A DNA stretch of 64,000 nucleotides from NCBI GenBank assembly GCA_902623735.1, contig CACNUU010000004.1:1-64000 (forward strand), written 5' to 3'. Below, piece after piece: positions 46,129-56,420 of this stretch. The translations under genes and the position numbers were made by a program. Below the pieces are notes generated by a model. It worked only from the letters and a program-made list of their open reading frames with translations, was not told the origin of the DNA and searched no databases. Position 1 is the first letter of the stretch; every line of letters begins with the position of its first letter. The stretch is from an uncultured Pelagibacteraceae bacterium. Its GTDB lineage: Bacteria > Pseudomonadota > Alphaproteobacteria > Pelagibacterales > Pelagibacteraceae.

Positions 46129-46252
46129 TTATACCTCTCTCTTTTTAGTTATAACTGGCCAAAACCATAACCATTATCAGAGAGATTTAAAGTGTTAAAA
46201 TTGTTCATATTAGAGGGCTTTTTAGGGTATAAATTATAAAATAAGCTATTTT
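46129..46252. promoter_or_regulatory. Divergent promoter region of the symporter operon
   Basis: 124 bp between the divergent DUF4212 gene and the unknown gene at 46253. It holds the perfect palindrome AGTTATAACT (46147-46156) next to TGGCCA. This could be an operator for the highly expressed symporter, but the short length makes that uncertain. No riboswitch-like structure is evident. Confidence 0.35.
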
Positions 46253-46876
46253 ATGGGAAAATACAAACTTACATGGAAAGACTTATCTTGGAATGATTTC
46301 AAAATTTATCTTTTTGCCCTTTTTAAAGCTTTTGTTCCTAAGAAAAAATTAGCTTCTTTAAATGATCTTGAGCATTTTATACAGACCAAATCAGCTTGGG
46401 TAAGTCAAGTCACACTTTATGGGTATTTAAAAACAAGAATGGGCACAAGATATGTACTTCACTTTGAAAACGATGAATTTATGAAGTCAGTTAATTTGGC
46501 TAAATGGAATATATATGCGGTTGCTCTTCAAGATTTAACATTTTTCACATTTTCTTATCTAAAGGCTAATAAGAATTACCAGGATGTTGATAAATCAAAA
46601 GAAATTTTCCTAAAAATTTTAGATGATGAGACTACAAATAATATGCCTCAAGATATAATTAAGGAAGCTCAAAAAAATTTCGAGGAAAAATTTCAAAATA
46701 TAGATTGGAATGATCATTATAATGATCTTCCTTTTAATCCAAGTGCATTATCATTATATAAGTGGGCTCCAATTGCTGATGAGTTAAAAGTTCTTGATCG
46801 AAGTATTGTTTTGAACTCTGTGATATTAAAGTGGGATGTTGTAAAAAAAGAGTTTAAAGAGAGAATAAAATTTTAA
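46253..46876 (+). CDS. Conserved hypothetical protein of the acetate locus
   Basis: 207 residues, soluble, no signal peptide. I do not assign a family. Segments such as [24 protein letters not shown] and [31 protein letters not shown] look well structured (helical, with Trp/Tyr). It is transcribed away from the symporter operon and toward acs, whose 3' end it overlaps by 4 bases. Its position between acetate uptake and activation genes suggests a linked role, which is inference from context only. Confidence 0.75.
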   Translation: MGKYKLTWKDLSWNDFKIYLFALFKAFVPKKKLASLNDLEHFIQTKSAWVSQVTLYGYLKTRMGTRYVLHFENDEFMKSVNLAKWNIYAVALQDLTFFTFSYLKANKNYQDVDKSKEIFLKILDDETTNNMPQDIIKEAQKNFEEKFQNIDWNDHYNDLPFNPSALSLYKWAPIADELKVLDRSIVLNSVILKWDVVKKEFKERIKF

Positions 46877-48963
46877 ATATTTTTTCTATTGTTCACTAAA
46901 CTTTCTACAACACCTGGGTCTGCTAATGTTGTGGTGTCTCCTAGTTGATCATGATCATTTGCAGCAATCTTTCTTAATATTCTTCTCATAATTTTTCCTG
47001 ATCTAGTTTTTGGAAGTCCAGAAGTAAAATGTATTAAGTCGGGAGTTGCCAAAGGACCTATTTGTTTTCGTACCCAAAGCTTAAGATCTCTCTCTAGATC
47101 TCCAGTTTCATTTTCACCTGCATTAAGAGTCACATAGCAATATAATCCATTACCTTTAATATCATGTGGATATCCAACAACAGCTGCCTCAGCAACTTTT
47201 GGGTGAGCTACAAAAGCACTTTCTATTTCAGCAGTACCAAGATTATGACCTGATACTATTATTACATCATCAACTCTTCCAGTTATCCAATAGTATCCAT
47301 CTTTATCTCTTCTGCATCCATCTCCAGTAAAATATTTTCCATCAAATTGTGAGAAGTAAGTATCAATAAATCTTTGATGATCACCGTAAACAGTTCTCAT
47401 TTGACCTGGCCATGATTGAGTAATACAAAGTCTCCCCTCACCAGCACCCTTAATCTCTTTTCCATCTTTATCTACTATGCAAGGCTTTATTCCATAAAAA
47501 GGTTTTGTCGCTGATCCTGGTTTGAGAGGTATCGCTCCTGTTTGGGGCGCAATAAGTATTCCACCAGTTTCAGTTTGCCACCAGGTGTCAACAATTGGAC
47601 ATTTTGAATTTCCAACAGTCTTATAATACCACATCCAAGCCTCTGGATTTATTGGTTCTCCAACTGTTCCAAGCAATTTTAATGATTTCCTAGATGTTTT
47701 ATTTACCGGTTCATCCCCTTCTCTCATTAACGCTCTGATTGCAGTTGGAGCCGTGTAGAAAGTATTTACTTTAAACTTATCAACTATCTGCCACCATCTT
47801 GAACTGTCTGGGTAATTAGGAACACCTTCGAACATAATTGTTGTTGCTCCATTTGAGAGTGGGCCATAAATAATATAACTATGACCAGTAACCCATCCGA
47901 TATCCGCAGTACACCAATAAATATCTTTAGGTTTGTAATTAAATATGTATTGATGAGTCATCGAAGCATAAACCATATAGCCACCAGTTGTATGAAGTAC
48001 ACCCTTAGGTTTTCCTGTTGATCCAGAGGTGTAAAGAATAAATAATGGATCTTCTGCATTCATCTCTTCAGGTTCACAGTTACTGGAAACATCTTTAATT
48101 AGCTCATGGTACCAAATATCTCTATCACTATTCCAAAAAACGTAATTTCCAGTTCTTTTTACTACAATGCACTTCTTAACATTAGGACAGTTAGTGAGTG
48201 CCTCATCAGTCGTTGCTTTTAGAGGAATTGTTTTACCTCCTCTTACACCTTCATCAGCCGTAATAATATATTCAGACTCACAATCATTTACTCTTCCAGA
48301 GATAGACTCTGCAGAAAAACCACCAAAAATTATCGAATGGATTGCTCCAATTCTGGCACAGGCCAACATTAATATTGCTAGCTCTGGTATCATTGTTAAG
48401 TAAATTGTCACTCTATCACCTTTTTTGATTCCTAATTTTTTTAAACCATTTGCCGCTTTCGAAACCTTTTGGTGTAATTGTTTGTAGGAAATTTTTTGAG
48501 TATCTTTGGGATCATCTCCAACCCAAATAATAGCTGTTTTATCTTTTTTATCTTTAAGATGTCTATCAATACAGTTTGCAGATGCATTTAAAGTACCATC
48601 TTCAAACCACTTAATTTTTACCTCATCTTTACTATATTTTACATCTTTAATTTTTTTGTATGGCTTTATCCAAGAAATTCTTTTTCCTTCTTTTTTCCAA
48701 AAAGCATTATTATTTTTTATCGAGTCGTTATATCTTTTTTGGTATTGAGCCTTATTAGCAAGACTACTTTTTACCCAATCAGGCTTTGTTTTAAAAATAA
48801 GTTCTGAAGACGTCGAACTTTCATTTTTTGATATTTTCTTTGAAAGTTTTTTTGAACTTTTTCTTCTTATAACTTTTCTCTTATTAGGTTTTTTTCTATT
48901 TTTCTTTCCACTTTTCTTAGAAGATTTTTTGTTTTTTTTTAATTTTTTTTTTCTTTTTGGCAT
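46873..48963 (-). CDS. acs: Acetyl-CoA synthetase with a lysine-rich N-terminal tail
   Basis: 696 residues, about 45 longer than usual. The core is intact: [11 protein letters not shown] (phosphate loop), [31 protein letters not shown], and [16 protein letters not shown] with the acetylatable Lys. It activates acetate via acetyl-AMP. Residues 1-48 are more than half Lys/Arg (for example [20 protein letters not shown]) and have no counterpart in standard Acs. No Met or other good start occurs before the core, so the tail appears genuine. It lies 11 bases after the EVE gene. Confidence 0.95.
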   Translation of the reverse strand: MPKRKKKLKKNKKSSKKSGKKNRKKPNKRKVIRRKSSKKLSKKISKNESSTSSELIFKTKPDWVKSSLANKAQYQKRYNDSIKNNNAFWKKEGKRISWIKPYKKIKDVKYSKDEVKIKWFEDGTLNASANCIDRHLKDKKDKTAIIWVGDDPKDTQKISYKQLHQKVSKAANGLKKLGIKKGDRVTIYLTMIPELAILMLACARIGAIHSIIFGGFSAESISGRVNDCESEYIITADEGVRGGKTIPLKATTDEALTNCPNVKKCIVVKRTGNYVFWNSDRDIWYHELIKDVSSNCEPEEMNAEDPLFILYTSGSTGKPKGVLHTTGGYMVYASMTHQYIFNYKPKDIYWCTADIGWVTGHSYIIYGPLSNGATTIMFEGVPNYPDSSRWWQIVDKFKVNTFYTAPTAIRALMREGDEPVNKTSRKSLKLLGTVGEPINPEAWMWYYKTVGNSKCPIVDTWWQTETGGILIAPQTGAIPLKPGSATKPFYGIKPCIVDKDGKEIKGAGEGRLCITQSWPGQMRTVYGDHQRFIDTYFSQFDGKYFTGDGCRRDKDGYYWITGRVDDVIIVSGHNLGTAEIESAFVAHPKVAEAAVVGYPHDIKGNGLYCYVTLNAGENETGDLERDLKLWVRKQIGPLATPDLIHFTSGLPKTRSGKIMRRILRKIAANDHDQLGDTTTLADPGVVESLVNNRKNI

Positions 48964-48974
48964 AAATTAATTTC

Positions 48975-49388
48975 TTAAATTTTACTCATCTTATTAAGAA
49001 TTTTCCAGCTTTTAGAATCAACTGGCATAACAGACAAACGACTTTGTTTAATTAAGGATAAATGGCTCAATTCCTTATTTTTTTTAATATTTTCAAGTGT
49101 TATTGGCTTATTTAGTTTTTTTAAAAATTTTACTGTAACAGCAACAAACCGACCAGATTGGTCTGTTTTATCGGGGTAAGCCTCTTTGATCACTTCTACA
49201 ATGCCAACAATTTCTTTACCAATATTAGAATGATAAAAAAAACACTGATCTCCTCTCTTCATATTTTTTAAATTTTTTGCAGCTTGATAATTTCTCACAC
49301 CATCCCAGGTAGCTCCTTTTGTGCCCTCTTTTTCTTGTTGGTCTATAGACCAAACATCAGGTTCTGACTTAAGCAACCAATACTTCAT
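48975..49388 (-). CDS. EVE domain protein
   Basis: 137 residues. MKYWLLKSEPDVWSIDQ opens the domain, TKGATWDGVRNYQAAKNLKNMKRGDQCFFYHS is its core and IVGIVEVIKEAYPD follows. EVE domains (PUA-like fold, as in human THYN1) bind modified bases in DNA or RNA. The role in small marine bacteria is unknown. It is upstream of acs and probably on the same transcript. Confidence 0.92.
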   Translation of the reverse strand: MKYWLLKSEPDVWSIDQQEKEGTKGATWDGVRNYQAAKNLKNMKRGDQCFFYHSNIGKEIVGIVEVIKEAYPDKTDQSGRFVAVTVKFLKKLNKPITLENIKKNKELSHLSLIKQSRLSVMPVDSKSWKILNKMSKI

Positions 49389-49440
49389 AAGACTAAGTTG
49401 TTAATTTTATTTTTGTAAAGATTCAATGTATAACATAATT

Positions 49441-51414
49441 ATGGAAACAAAAATTGATTTAATTTCTAATTTAATTCAATCAAAAAAATTTAAGGAAGCA
49501 AAAATAAAATGTGAGGAAATTCTTGAGAAAAATATGAATAATTTTGTATTCTTAAATATTTTTGCAATAGTTTTATTTCAATTAAACGAATTTGAAGATG
49601 CTGAAAAAAAATGGAAACAATCAATAAAAATTAATTCACAATATATTGATTCGTATAATAATTTAATTAATGCTTATTTGAATTTAGAAAAATATGATGA
49701 TGCATTAAAATATGTTATAAAAGCAATTGAGATAGCCCCCGAAAATTATGAATTACATCATAAACTTGGAAGTTTATTTATAAAAAAAAATGAAGTTAAT
49801 AAAGCTTTAAAAGCTTTTGATAAAGTTCTTAAGATAAAAAAAGATTATATCCCGTCATTAAGAAGCAAAGTATTATTATTTAGAAGAATTAATAATTCTA
49901 TCGAGGCACTAAAAATATTAGACAAGTTACTGCTTTACGACAAAGAAAAGTTTAAAGTTTACTTACAAAAAGCATCAATTAATATTTCATTAAGAAATCC
50001 ATTGGAGGCTTTAAAAAATTTAAAAAAAGCCCATTCAATTGATCCAAATTTACCTTTTATTTGTGGAGATATGATACATGAAAAAACAAAAATGTGTGAT
50101 TGGTCAGATTTTGATAAAGAAATACGAGAAATAAAAGTAAGAATAAATAATAATGAAAAAGTCATTGCACCATTTATCGCAACAACTTTATTTGACTCAC
50201 CAGAGCTGCAACTAAAAATATCTCAAAAATGGGTTTCTAGACTTAACATAAATAATGAAAATTCAAATTTTTCAAAAAAAAAGAATAAAAAAATTAAGAT
50301 AGGATATTTCTCAGCTAATTTTAGATCTCATGCCAATGGTTATCTTATGAACAGAGTTTATGACTTTCATGATAAGTCGATATTTGAATTATATGGTTTT
50401 TATTTTGGTCCGGCAATTGATGACAAGGATAAGTTACAAAAAAAAATTATAAAATCATTTGATAAATTTATAGATGTAAGTCAATTCAATGACACTCAAA
50501 TATGTAAGTTATCAAAAGAGATGGATATTGATATTGGAATAGATTTAATGGGGCACACAGGTTCAAATACAAACCGTTTTGCAATATTTCAAAAAAAAAT
50601 TGCCCCTATTCAAATTTGTTTTTTAGGATTTCCTTGCACAACAGGATCTAATTCTATTGACTATTTAATTGCTGACAAAATTGTTATTCCAAAAAAATTT
50701 CAAAAATATTATTCAGAAAAGATTATTTATTTACCAGACGTATATCAGCCTAATGAGGAATTGAAAAATTTGGATAATTATTTCAAGGATAAAAAAAGTG
50801 TTGGTTTACCTGAGGGAAAATTTATTTTTTGCTGTTTCAATGGCCATCAAAAAATAAATCTAAAAATTTTTGAGACATGGATGAGAATTTTAAAAAATAA
50901 GCAAAATAGTATCTTATGGCTTTTAAAAGACAATGAATTGTCAGAAAATAATTTAAAAAAATTAGCTAGCAGTTTTGGAATTGATCCAGAGAGATTGATA
51001 TTCGCAAAAAAATTAGAAATTGGCCAACATTTATCAAGATTAAAATTTGCTGATATTTTTTTAGACACCTATCCATATGGTGCACATACTACGTGTAGCA
51101 ATGCTCTAAGAATGTGTTTACCCGTTATTACAATTATCGGAGACTCATTTGCAAGTAGAGTTTCTGCGAGTTTGTTAAATTCTATAAATTTAAATGAACT
51201 AGTTAGTGAAACCTTAAAAGATTACGAAAAATTAGCAATAAATTTATCGAATGATGAAAAGTTCTTAATAGATATAAAAGAAAAAATTAAATTACAAATA
51301 AGTAAAAGTAATTTATTTAAACCTAAGACTTTTACTAGAAATTTAGAAAGAGCTTTTAAGCAAATTTATGAAAATTATTTAGAGGGTCATCCTCCAAAAA
51401 ATATTGAATTATAG
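49441..51414 (+). CDS. TPR protein with O-GlcNAc transferase-like (GT41) domain
   Basis: 657 residues from the ATG at 49441; an ATG at 49426 adds 5 residues and is equally possible. TPR repeats fill about the first 220 residues (AEKKWKQSIKINSQYIDSYN; VNKALKAFDKVLKIKKDYI). The catalytic half shows IGYFSANFRSHANGYLMNRV, IGIDLMGHTGSNTNRFAIF, PIQICFLGFPCTTGSNSIDY and FLDTYPYGAHTTCSNALRM, the GT41 pattern of bacterial SPINDLY/OGT relatives. It likely glycosylates a protein or glycan. Its 3' end overlaps tsaD by 6 bases. Confidence 0.88.
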   Translation: METKIDLISNLIQSKKFKEAKIKCEEILEKNMNNFVFLNIFAIVLFQLNEFEDAEKKWKQSIKINSQYIDSYNNLINAYLNLEKYDDALKYVIKAIEIAPENYELHHKLGSLFIKKNEVNKALKAFDKVLKIKKDYIPSLRSKVLLFRRINNSIEALKILDKLLLYDKEKFKVYLQKASINISLRNPLEALKNLKKAHSIDPNLPFICGDMIHEKTKMCDWSDFDKEIREIKVRINNNEKVIAPFIATTLFDSPELQLKISQKWVSRLNINNENSNFSKKKNKKIKIGYFSANFRSHANGYLMNRVYDFHDKSIFELYGFYFGPAIDDKDKLQKKIIKSFDKFIDVSQFNDTQICKLSKEMDIDIGIDLMGHTGSNTNRFAIFQKKIAPIQICFLGFPCTTGSNSIDYLIADKIVIPKKFQKYYSEKIIYLPDVYQPNEELKNLDNYFKDKKSVGLPEGKFIFCCFNGHQKINLKIFETWMRILKNKQNSILWLLKDNELSENNLKKLASSFGIDPERLIFAKKLEIGQHLSRLKFADIFLDTYPYGAHTTCSNALRMCLPVITIIGDSFASRVSASLLNSINLNELVSETLKDYEKLAINLSNDEKFLIDIKEKIKLQISKSNLFKPKTFTRNLERAFKQIYENYLEGHPPKNIEL

Positions 51415-52482
51415 TTTAACACCTGCACCTTTCATATAACTTGCATTTTCATCAAGTTGCCATCTGGGAATTGCTTTATGATCTAAATTACTAAATCTTT
51501 TTAGTTTAAATTTTTCTAATCCAACCATTGCAATCATTGCTGCATTATCTCCGCACAATTCTTTAGATGGAAATATTGGAACAACATTTTTTTCTTTACA
51601 AAGATTGATTAACATTTCTCTAATTTTTTTGTTGGCCGCCACTCCTCCAGCGACTACAAATTTACTTAGTTTTTTCTTATTAGATTTCTCGAATTGTTCA
51701 AATGCAATCCTAGTTTTTTTGTATAGTATATCTTCCACAGTTTTTTGAAATGAAGCTGCAAGATCATATACATCTTGATTATTTTTTAAATTTTTAGAGG
51801 TTCTTAAAATGGCAGTTTTTAAACCAGCAAAAGACAAATTACATCCACCTTTATGAAAAATAGGCTTTGGTAATTCATATTTATCAGGATTACCTTTTGA
51901 AGCGAGAACTTCAATTTGAGGTCCACCAGGAAATTCAACTCCTAAAATTTTTGCAGTCTTATCGAAAGCCTCACCTAAAGCATCATCAATAGTGGTTCCA
52001 AGTCTTTCATATTTCCCAAGGCCTTTAACACTCAGATATTGTGAATGACCTCCAGAAATTAATAACAAAAGGTATGGGTAATCTAAGTTTGAATTTAGTT
52101 TTGGACTTAAGGCATGCCCTTCTAAATGATTGACCGCGATAAAAGGTTTATTAAGAGCTAAAGCTAAAGTTTTACCAAAACTTAAACCAACTGATAGACA
52201 AACGATCAAACCTGGTCCAGCAGTTGATGCAATAGCATCAATATCATTTATTTTTTTCCCACTTACTTTTATTGCTTTATCAACAATTAAATCAATTTTT
52301 TCAATGTGAGAACGTGCAGCTAATTCAGGAACTACTCCCCCAAATTCTTTGTGCACATTTTCCTGACTTGAGATTATATTTGATAAAATTAATGGAACGC
52401 CATCTTTATTTTCAGATATTATTGATGCAGCTGTCTCATCACAACTGGATTCAATACCAAGAATTATAGGTTTTTTGTTCAT
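51409..52482 (-). CDS. tsaD: tRNA N6-threonylcarbamoyladenosine synthase TsaD
   Basis: 357 residues. ILGIESSCDETAAS opens the ASKHA fold. Metal-binding HLEGH is at 119-123 (His119, His123), followed by LLLISGGHSQ and VAGGVAANKKIR. It transfers threonylcarbamoyl to A37 of ANN-reading tRNAs with TsaB/TsaE. Divergent from hemC over 54 bases, the normal alphaproteobacterial arrangement. Confidence 0.97.
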   Translation of the reverse strand: MNKKPIILGIESSCDETAASIISENKDGVPLILSNIISSQENVHKEFGGVVPELAARSHIEKIDLIVDKAIKVSGKKINDIDAIASTAGPGLIVCLSVGLSFGKTLALALNKPFIAVNHLEGHALSPKLNSNLDYPYLLLLISGGHSQYLSVKGLGKYERLGTTIDDALGEAFDKTAKILGVEFPGGPQIEVLASKGNPDKYELPKPIFHKGGCNLSFAGLKTAILRTSKNLKNNQDVYDLAASFQKTVEDILYKKTRIAFEQFEKSNKKKLSKFVVAGGVAANKKIREMLINLCKEKNVVPIFPSKELCGDNAAMIAMVGLEKFKLKRFSNLDHKAIPRWQLDENASYMKGAGVKL

Positions 52483-52536
52483 TAAAATAGTTTCTATTAA
52501 TAGTACAATCTTTATACAAGAAAGAAAAAAAATTCG

Positions 52537-53457
52537 ATGAAAAAAAAAATAGTTATTGGTTCAAGAGGAAGTAAATTAGCTTTAATTTACGCAAGAAGAG
52601 CAAAAAATGAATTGTTGAGGTTTTTAAATGATTTCGATGAAAGTCAAATTGAAATTAAAAAAATTTTTACAAAAGGAGATGAGATTCAAGATAAAAGATT
52701 ATCTGATTTAGGGGGCAAAGGTCTTTTTGCTAGCAGTATCGAAAGAGAGTTGTTGGAAAAAAAAATTGATATTGCTGTACATGCCCTAAAAGATTTACCC
52801 GCTTTGGAAACTAAAGGATTATTAACCGGATGTTTTTTAAAAAGAAATGATCCAAGAGAAGTTCTAATTAGTTTAAAAAAAAAAAAATTTAATGAATTAG
52901 AAAAAAATTCGATTATAGGAACCTCATCTTTTAGGAGAGAATTTCAACTAAAAAATTTAAGAAATGATTTAAAGTGTAAATTAATAAGAGGAAATGTTGA
53001 TACACGAATTAAAAAACTTAAAAATGGTCAATATGATGCAATCATTCTTTCAAGCGCTGGGATAAGTTCTTTAAATTTAGAGAATGAGATAACTCAATTT
53101 TTTTTAACGACAGAAATAATTCCAAGTGCTGGCCAAGGCATTGTAGCTCTTCAGTGTAGAGATGGAGATGATGAAATAATCAATTTATTAAATAATATAA
53201 ATCATTTACCTACTTATTATTGTGCAATAGCTGAAAGAGAAGTTTTGAAAATTTTAGAGGGAAGTTGTGATACCGCAGTTGGCGTTTTTGCAGAAATTCA
53301 AGATAATGAAATAAAGTTAGAAGCAGAACTCTTTTCAATTGACGGTAGTGAAAAATATTATGAAAAAAAAATAAAACCAATAGAATTGGCTGGAGAATTA
53401 GGAAAAGAAGTTGGAAAAATTTTGAAGGAAAAATCGAATAATTCGTATAGAAAATGA
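52537..53457 (+). CDS. hemC: Hydroxymethylbilane synthase (porphobilinogen deaminase)
   Basis: 306 residues. IGSRGSKLALIYA, GGKGLFASSIERELLEKKIDIAVHALKDLPA, IGTSSFRRE and GNVDTRI are conserved. GSCDTAVGV includes the Cys (about 244) that carries the dipyrromethane cofactor. It polymerises four porphobilinogens. One base separates its stop from the hemD start. Confidence 0.97.
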   Translation: MKKKIVIGSRGSKLALIYARRAKNELLRFLNDFDESQIEIKKIFTKGDEIQDKRLSDLGGKGLFASSIERELLEKKIDIAVHALKDLPALETKGLLTGCFLKRNDPREVLISLKKKKFNELEKNSIIGTSSFRREFQLKNLRNDLKCKLIRGNVDTRIKKLKNGQYDAIILSSAGISSLNLENEITQFFLTTEIIPSAGQGIVALQCRDGDDEIINLLNNINHLPTYYCAIAEREVLKILEGSCDTAVGVFAEIQDNEIKLEAELFSIDGSEKYYEKKIKPIELAGELGKEVGKILKEKSNNSYRK

Positions 53458-53458
53458 T

Positions 53459-54157
53459 ATGCATATTTTGTTGACTAGACCACTTGAAGATTGTTCAGAA
53501 ATAATTTTGAAGTTTACAAAATTAGGCCACAAGGTTTCACATCTTCCATTACTTAGAATTGAACCAGTAAATCATGATTTAATTAATTTTTCGCATTTTA
53601 AGGCAATTATTTTTACAAGTGCGAATGCAATTAAATTCTTAGATATAAGTAATTTACAGAAAGATATCTTTTGTTTTTGTGTAGGAAATGCAACAGAAAA
53701 AAAAGCCCGAAGTAAGGGGTTTCAAAATGTGATAGCAGCTGAAGGTAATGCTTCAAATCTAAAAGAAATAATCTTAAGAAATTTTAATTCCTCGGATGGT
53801 AAAATTATCTATATAAGTGGAGAACTTCTTTCAAGTGAACTGGATAAAGAATTAATTAATGAAGGGTATGATTTAAAAAGACTGGTTAATTATAAAACAA
53901 ACCATAATAAAACATTTGACGACAATTTTGTGAAGCAACTTAAATTGAATATTCCAGAAATTGTGTATATTTATTCACAAAATAGCGCACAAAGTTTCCT
54001 TAATTTTATTAAAAATTATAAGACAGAAAGCTTATGGATGAATACTAATTTGATGTGTATAGGTGAAAAAACCTCCTCTATTCTTAATGAAATTAAATGG
54101 AAAAAAATATTTCTTTTTAATCCTGGTGAAGAAGAGTTTTTGTTATATAAAATTTGA
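53459..54157 (+). CDS. hemD: Uroporphyrinogen-III synthase
   Basis: 232 residues. LLTRPLEDCSEIILKFTKLGHKVSHLPLL is the typical start. AIIFTSANAIKFL and CVGNATEKKARSKGFQNV are the HemD two-domain hallmarks. The family is poorly conserved, and position after hemC (the substrate producer) supports the call. With hemC here and hemE/H/G near the origin, five haem genes lie within 38 kb. Confidence 0.9.
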   Translation: MHILLTRPLEDCSEIILKFTKLGHKVSHLPLLRIEPVNHDLINFSHFKAIIFTSANAIKFLDISNLQKDIFCFCVGNATEKKARSKGFQNVIAAEGNASNLKEIILRNFNSSDGKIIYISGELLSSELDKELINEGYDLKRLVNYKTNHNKTFDDNFVKQLKLNIPEIVYIYSQNSAQSFLNFIKNYKTESLWMNTNLMCIGEKTSSILNEIKWKKIFLFNPGEEEFLLYKI

Positions 54158-54159
54158 AT

Positions 54160-55245
54160 ATGGAACTAATAAATAATTTTTCAGAAATATTCCTGTCGGT
54201 TTGGGATAGAGGAATATTAGGGGTCGATATTTTTCAAATATTAATTGGATTAGGTATATTTTTAATTTTTTTAATATTTAGAGGTTTAATAAGTAAACTT
54301 ATAATCAAAAAGTTAGAAATTATTTCAAAAAGAACCACAAACAAGTTAGATGACACATTTGTATATGCTTTAACTGGACCAGCAAGATTTTTACCAATAG
54401 TTCTTGGTTTTTTTATTGCAAGTTACTATATGACCTTTTCAGTGGATGGAAGAGAAGTTGTTGATACTATAAACAGAACTTTAATCACGATTTTAATTTT
54501 TTGGGTCATTCATCAAATTATAGAACCAGTTTCATATGTACTAAGTGGTCTAGATAAACTTTTAACACGTGAGTTAATTGGTTGGATTATCAAATCATTA
54601 AAGATACTAATATTTATTTTAGGACTCGCGGCAGTTTTAGAACTATGGGGTATAAAAATTGGGCCAATTATAGCTGGTCTCGGTTTGTTTGGTGTTGCTG
54701 TGGCTTTAGGTGCACAAGACTTATTTAAAAATTTAATTTCTGGAATTTTAGTCCTTGTTGAAAAAAGATTTAAAATAGGAGATTGGATTTTAGTAGATGG
54801 AATAATAGAGGGTATAGTTGAAAAAATTGGTTTTCGTTCAACAACAATCAGAAAATTTGACAAGTCTCTTGCAATTATCCCAAATTTTCAATTTGCAGAA
54901 AATGCAGTTATCAACGTCAGCGAGACATCTAATTGGTTGATAAGCTGGGTTATAACTCTTCAGTATGACACAACAGTCGAGCAGTTAAAAACAATTAGAG
55001 ACGAAATAGAAAACCATATTAATAAAAGTGATGACTTTAATACAAGCATAGGTGTTGCTGTTAGAGTTGATAAGTTTTCAGATAGCTCCATAGATATGTA
55101 TGTTCGTTGCTTTACAAAAACAGATAGTTGGAACGAGTGGCTATCAGTTAAAGAAAGATTGGCAATTGAGATTAAGCAAATTGTAGAAAAAAATAATGCT
55201 TCTTTTGCATTTCCAAGCCAATCAATTTATGTTGAGAAAAAATGA
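54160..55245 (+). CDS. MscS-family mechanosensitive channel
   Basis: 361 residues from ATG 54160 (a TTG at 54154 overlaps the hemD stop). About four membrane helices come first. The pore helix and beta domain follow: GLGLFGVAVALGAQDLFKNLISG, then KRFKIGDWILVDGIIEGIVEKIGFRSTTIRKFDKSLAIIPN. It opens on membrane tension and protects against hypo-osmotic shock. It follows hemD by 2 bases and overlaps yggT by 4. Confidence 0.93.
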   Translation: MELINNFSEIFLSVWDRGILGVDIFQILIGLGIFLIFLIFRGLISKLIIKKLEIISKRTTNKLDDTFVYALTGPARFLPIVLGFFIASYYMTFSVDGREVVDTINRTLITILIFWVIHQIIEPVSYVLSGLDKLLTRELIGWIIKSLKILIFILGLAAVLELWGIKIGPIIAGLGLFGVAVALGAQDLFKNLISGILVLVEKRFKIGDWILVDGIIEGIVEKIGFRSTTIRKFDKSLAIIPNFQFAENAVINVSETSNWLISWVITLQYDTTVEQLKTIRDEIENHINKSDDFNTSIGVAVRVDKFSDSSIDMYVRCFTKTDSWNEWLSVKERLAIEIKQIVEKNNASFAFPSQSIYVEKK

Positions 55246-55529
55246 TCATCATCTATATAGTTAGCTGGACTCTATTAAAATATTATTCATATATTGTAAT
55301 AGCCAATGTAGTTATCAGCTGGCTGGTTGCTTTTAATATCTTAAATACAGGAAATAGATTTGTTTACATGGTTTTAGATTTTACTTACAGAATGACAGAG
55401 CCACTTTTAAACAAAATAAGAAGATTTTTACCGAATCTTGGAGCATTTGATATATCCCCAGTTATATTACTTATGTTGATATGGATCATACAAATGTGTA
55501 TGGAGTATTACATAAGACCAATTTTATAA
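55242..55529 (+). CDS. YggT family membrane protein
   Basis: 95 residues, two membrane helices. VVISWLVAFNILNTGN, RMTEPLLNKIRRFLPNLGAFDISPVILLMLIWII contains the classic T-E-P-L-L-x-x-I-R-R-x-x-P-x-x-G-x-x-D-x-S-P-x-I/V signature. Function is uncertain (osmotic stress and division-related roles reported). It overlaps mscS by 4 bases, consistent with shared osmotic work. Confidence 0.93.
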   Translation: MIIIYIVSWTLLKYYSYIVIANVVISWLVAFNILNTGNRFVYMVLDFTYRMTEPLLNKIRRFLPNLGAFDISPVILLMLIWIIQMCMEYYIRPIL

Positions 55530-55537
55530 AAAAATTC

Positions 55538-56383
55538 ATGATACTAATTGATGGTAAAAAAGAAGCTGCACTATTAAGAGAAGAACTTAAAAAAGAAGTA
55601 ACTGACCTTAAAGCAAAACATAACAAAGTTCCTGGCCTTACAGTAATTTTGATTGGAGATTTAACTCCAAGTCAAATATATGTTCGAAATAAAGAAAAAT
55701 CAGCAAATGAGGTTGGATTAAAATCTGAAGTTATTAAGTACAAAGATAATATTGAAGAAAAAGTTATTTTAGACAAAATAAGGGAATTAAATAAAGATGA
55801 TACTGTCTCGGGTATTTTAGTTCAACTGCCACTTCCAAAACACATTGATAAACAAAAAGTTATTGAAGCAATAGATCCCTCTAAGGATGTCGATGGATTT
55901 CATCCAATGAATGTTGGTAATCTCTCTTCAGGATATGAAAGCTCCGTGCCATGCACGCCGTTAGGGTGCTATTTATTAATTAAAAAAATTGAGCCTAATT
56001 TGAATGGAAAAAAAGCGGTTATTGTTGGTAGATCAAATTTAAATGGTAAACCTATGACACAATTACTTCTTAAGGAAAATTGCACGGTTACTATTACCCA
56101 TTCAAAAACTAAAGATTTAAAAAAAGAATGTTTAGAGGCTGATATAATTGTTGCGGCTGTTGGTATTCCAGAACTTGTTAAAGGCGATTGGGTTAAAAAA
56201 GATACCATCGTAATTGATGTGGGAATAAATAAAACTGAAAAAGGTATTGTTGGAGATGTAGCATTTGATGAAGTTTCAAAAAATGCTAAAGCATTAACCC
56301 CAGTCCCGGGAGGTGTTGGCCCAATGACAATTGCGTGTTTGCTTAAAAATACGATTGACTGTTTCAAAAGATCGCAAATTTAA
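55538..56383 (+). CDS. folD: Methylenetetrahydrofolate dehydrogenase / methenyl-THF cyclohydrolase
   Basis: 281 residues from ATG 55538. An upstream frame from 55481 overlaps yggT and adds 19 foreign residues. PSQIYVRNKEKS holds the catalytic Tyr48/Lys52, with GILVQLPLPKHI, PCTPLGC, VIVGRSNLNGKPMTQLLL (NADP loop) and PVPGGVGPMTIACLL following. It interconverts 5,10-methylene- and 10-formyl-THF, central to one-carbon metabolism in this carbon-frugal organism. Confidence 0.97.
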   Translation: MILIDGKKEAALLREELKKEVTDLKAKHNKVPGLTVILIGDLTPSQIYVRNKEKSANEVGLKSEVIKYKDNIEEKVILDKIRELNKDDTVSGILVQLPLPKHIDKQKVIEAIDPSKDVDGFHPMNVGNLSSGYESSVPCTPLGCYLLIKKIEPNLNGKKAVIVGRSNLNGKPMTQLLLKENCTVTITHSKTKDLKKECLEADIIVAAVGIPELVKGDWVKKDTIVIDVGINKTEKGIVGDVAFDEVSKNAKALTPVPGGVGPMTIACLLKNTIDCFKRSQI

Positions 56384-56420
56384 TATTTAAACCATCAAAT
56401 ATAATTTGATAAGTTGGGTT

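Noticed and set aside
46147-46156. Palindrome AGTTATAACT as a defined operator
   Set aside because: A 10-bp AT-rich palindrome is not rare here; kept only as a note within the promoter region.
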